From contig NC_071392.1 in assembly GCF_022682495.2 (NCBI RefSeq), forward strand, positions 103,530,896 through 103,594,895: a stretch of DNA of 64,000 nt, given 5' to 3'. Source of the stretch: Desmodus rotundus (lineage: Eukaryota; Chordata; Mammalia; Chiroptera; Phyllostomidae). Below are positions 1 to 64,000 of this stretch, piece after piece. A program made the translations under genes and the position numbers. The first letter of the stretch is position 1, and every line of letters begins with the position of its first letter. The notes under the pieces were generated by a model that saw only the letters and a list, made by a program, of their open reading frames with translations, had not been told where the DNA came from and ran no database searches.

Positions 1-93
1 GCCCAGGCCCACTGTCCTGAGTGCTGGCCCTGTGGAGGTGGAGGCCTCCCTCCCTGCATCCTGGCCTCTTTAGCCAAAAATACAACAAACGAG

Positions 94-114
94 AGCAGCA
101 GCAGCAGCAGCAGC
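94..114 (+). repeat. AGC/CAG triplet microsatellite, seven units
   Basis: Seven uninterrupted AGC units are followed by an AAC-rich tail. It is non-coding here. Confidence 0.9.
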
Positions 115-1103
115 AACAAAAACCCCTCCCTTGTCATAAAGCCTGGGGCCTGCCCCTGCAGTATACTGTGTGTCGATTCCTGGCTTGCTCCTGTTTGATC
201 GGTTTCCCGGCAGGAAGAATTTATGTACACACGGTGGGCATCTGTTGTCCATGTGGGGGGGGCGGGGGCAGGGAGAGCAGGCCATCAGCTCTGTTCTCTT
301 TGTGGGAACCAACGGGCGTGGGACAAGAAAGCCCACGAGTCCTAATTTTAGGAGGAGACTCGGGGCAGTTTTGGGCTATAGTTTTACCTCCTGGCATGTG
401 GCTTTCTCCCCTCTGGAAGCTTTCTCCAGCCTCTAAAGACTGGTGTTTATTTAGTTTCTGTTGTTCTGGCTTGCTGGTTTTTTTTTTTTTTTTTTTTTTT
501 TTAAGTCTTGTTAATTAAGCACCTTGTCTTTAAAAAAAGAAGAAGAAGAAGAAAAAGAAAGCAAGCATGAACATTTTGGGATCCTTTTGATTTGTCTTTT
601 TCTTCTTAGGGTATAGACCGACTACAAAGGCAGCTTTCGGGAGCAAACAGGCAAAGACCACCTAATACTATTGAAATGGGTGGAATTATAAGCAGCTCTG
701 AAAAACTAGTTAATATTTTACTGGGGAGCAATGCCAGAGATGAGGGGGGGCTCCCAAGCTCTGGGCTGTGTGTGAAAAGCTGTTCCATCTGCCTTAGGGG
801 ACGAAAAGAAGCCGTTCTCTGTGGAAATAAATTTAAGCAAGAACCCTTATAAAGCTCATGGGATTCGTCTGCCCACCGAGGGCCCAGCTCCCCAAGTACA
901 TACATACAGGGGTGATTGTGACAAGGGCTGAGCGGTGGGTGTAGGCCTGACTAATAATGGGGGTTCTTGTTCCCTGGCCGAGTTTGACATCTTTCTTTCT
1001 CCCTCTGGATTTAAATGGCTTCTCAGACCAAGAGGCACTGCCTGTGCCCTGGATTCAGAAGGTACACGCCTCCTTGGGAAGCAAAGGCGAGAGACAGCAG
1101 CGC

Positions 1104-1108
<5 letters not shown>

Positions 1109-1170
<62 letters not shown>
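1109..1170 (+). repeat. (TC)n microsatellite, about 31 units
   Basis: An uninterrupted CT/TC dinucleotide run of about 62 bases. It lies about 1.2 kb before the first coding exon and produces spurious Ser-Leu and Arg-Glu open frames. Confidence 0.97.
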
Positions 1171-1177
<7 letters not shown>

Positions 1178-2179
1178 CCTGGGGAAGCTGCAGCTGGTAT
1201 TTTTCCATAGGCCTTTTCTGCGATCCCAGGGCCTAGTCTTTCCCAGCCAGGCCCGGAGTCTGAGAGAGGGTTAATAGGCAGGAAGCTGAAGGCATCGCAG
1301 GCTCAGACGGAAGTCAGATTTTTGTTTAACTGACAGGTTTAGCAGGCCTCGGCCGAGGGGGAGGGGGCCGGGAGGGGAAGGGAAGTTTGTAGGTCTAGGC
1401 ATGTGGCCCGCTAGGAGCGCAGTTGGCTTTTCTTAGGGTAAGGCCAGAGAGAGAAGGGGGGCTGCCCCTTGGCATCCTGGCAGGGAGGCAAGAACCCGCT
1501 TTGGTTTTTCCTTGGAGTGCTGGCTGAGGGGGACCAGAGAGAGGATGGAGACTGTGCCGGGGGAAAAATGGCTCTCTGGCCTGCTTTTTCCAGGAGGCTT
1601 TCTGACCATGACTATGCAAACTTGACCACTCTGTTCCCCTCCTCCCCTCGGCAGCCTCACTCCTCCGTCCTAGTCTGAGAAGCCACAGCTGCTCTGTAGC
1701 TATTTTTTGGGGTTAGCCTGTCCTGTCTGTCTGCCCCCAGCTCCACAGAGGCCTGCCTTCAGCCCCTTCCTCCTGCCCCCTTGGCTCATTTCCTGGGGCT
1801 CCCCACTCCTCGGCTTCACTTGCCCCTCACCCCCCTTGCTGGATGCTGCTGGATTGTTCTAGAAAAGAGCCAGACTTCCCCCTAGCAGGGAGCCGCTTCT
1901 GTGGGGGGCAGGTGAGGGTGAGCCATTTCAGCTCACCCCAAAAACTCTCTTCCCAGGGCCCCCCCCGGGCCTCAGGCTTCGCTGGAGCAGGTCAGGCTGG
2001 CTGCACCGGTTTGCCCGTGCCGGGGAATCTAGCCAGGGTGCGGGACAAGTGCGTCTGGGGGCCCCTTTCCCAAGTTTTTCTTGCTGCAAAAGGCCTAGCT
2101 TAGCCTGTCTCTTTCTATGCACAGGATGGCTCTTGCTCACCAGAGCCTCACAAAGATAATCGCTCAGGAAGTGTTTCAG

Positions 2180-2344
2180 CCAATCCCGGGCCGCCTTACA
2201 CTCCGCTCTGCCGGGCCAGCCAATCGGGGATGAGCTCTTATTAGGCGGCCAGATCATCAAGCCGAAGTGCCAAACCCTTTTTCTGTGAGAACTAGGAGCC
2301 TGTCCTCCATGTTTTATAAGTATTGACATTACACAGTGTTAACA
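2180..2344 (+). promoter_or_regulatory. candidate alternative ZMYND8 promoter: two CCAAT boxes and TATA-like box
   Basis: Two direct CCAAT boxes (2180-2184 and 2220-2224), exactly 40 bp apart and each preceded by ag, lie 120-165 bp before the MHPQ start codon. A TATA-like stretch (ttttataag, 2312-2320) lies 25-33 bp before the ATG. This is the arrangement of an NF-Y/TATA promoter. If the TATA box is used, the 5' leader would be nearly absent. The alternative is that this is the leader of a spliced exon starting at 2125. There is no CpG island. The promoter role is inferred from motif spacing and position only. Confidence 0.4.
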
Positions 2345-63724
<61,380 letters not shown>

Positions 63725-64000
63725 GTCAGCTCCGGGCCGGGGAGGGTGGGCAGGCCCCGGGACTCGGGTTTCCATGGGTGCACACCTGGCGGGCCCACGC
63801 CAGCCAGCAGCACTGAGCCAGAGGGAGCTTTGTGGAGTTTTACGCCAGTGGAGCAGATGGTAATTTTAAGATGAGCAACGCAGCTGGGTTCCTGCAGGCC
63901 GTTTCGCAGAGAGGTGGCTAGATGTCCTTCCAAGCTCAGCCCAGATGCCTCTCAGATGAATCACAGCAGCTTTTTCTGTCTCAAGAACTTCATTTTAATT
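63725..64000 (+). other. start of next ZMYND8 intron
   Basis: Donor gtcagc, then 276 bases of non-coding sequence running off the window. No exon seen. Confidence 0.8.

Larger units (their letters stand above)
1..2344. other. upstream non-coding stretch (5' of the first coding exon)
   Basis: No exon is recognised here. The canonical ZMYND8 promoter and 5' untranslated exons are probably upstream of the window, so this may be intron. It holds a CAG/AGC triplet run (94-114), a T run near 479-502, a GAA-rich run (537-560), a CT dinucleotide repeat (1109-1170) and the promoter-like block at 2180-2344. Open frames here are simple-repeat driven and have no family resemblance. Confidence 0.6.

Noticed and set aside
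1023..1208. Open frames of Ser-Leu or Arg-Glu repeats
   Set aside because: They are translations of the CT microsatellite at 1109-1170.

Overview
This is mammalian genomic DNA, almost certainly from a bat (Chiroptera, probably Yangochiroptera). Nine copies of a tRNA-derived SINE with the Ves-type head (ccctggccggtgtggctcag) occur on both strands, with A/B-box-like segments and A-rich tails. Four have perfect 10-11 bp target-site duplications. The general mammalian background is also present: MIR, L2, MER20 and MER5-like hAT remnants and several L1 3' ends. A deleted mariner and a short inverted-repeat DNA element fit a bat genome.

The only protein-coding gene I can support is ZMYND8 (PRKCBP1/RACK7), a nuclear histone reader, on the + strand. 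Eleven coding exons were placed by protein homology, gt/ag boundaries and exact phase agreement. They join without a frameshift into 1480 coding bases (493 codons plus one base). The reading frame continues beyond the right edge, so the C-terminal coiled coil and MYND finger lie outside the window.

Layout: 1-2344 is upstream or intronic sequence with a candidate promoter next to an alternative first coding exon (ATG at 2345, N-terminus MHPQS). A second coding exon (11198-11268) carries the internal ATG (11244) used by the canonical protein. After the basic, nuclear-localisation-like exon at 34969-35117 come the exons of the reader cassette: PHD finger (45164-45382), bromodomain (48265-54310, four exons), a linking zinc knuckle (56832-56909) and PWWP (58197-58312). 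A large exon (63243-63724) carries the start of the Ser/Pro-rich linker. About 97-98% of the window is non-coding: introns filled with transposon remnants, microsatellites and homopolymer runs.

How it works together: PHD, bromodomain, zinc knuckle and PWWP form one rigid multivalent reader of acetylated and methylated nucleosomes. All eight PHD zinc ligands, the bromodomain Tyr-Asn pair, the Cys/His set of the knuckle and the PWWP core motif are intact. I found no second gene, CRISPR, operon or other novel multi-gene system. The most interesting non-coding items are the alternative promoter/first exon with twin CCAAT boxes 40 bp apart, the internally deleted mariner (38322-39008), the MITE at 59079-59298, a possible LTR pair near 42.1/43.2 kb, a CpG cluster at 18.2 kb and a G-quadruplex motif at 3.2 kb.
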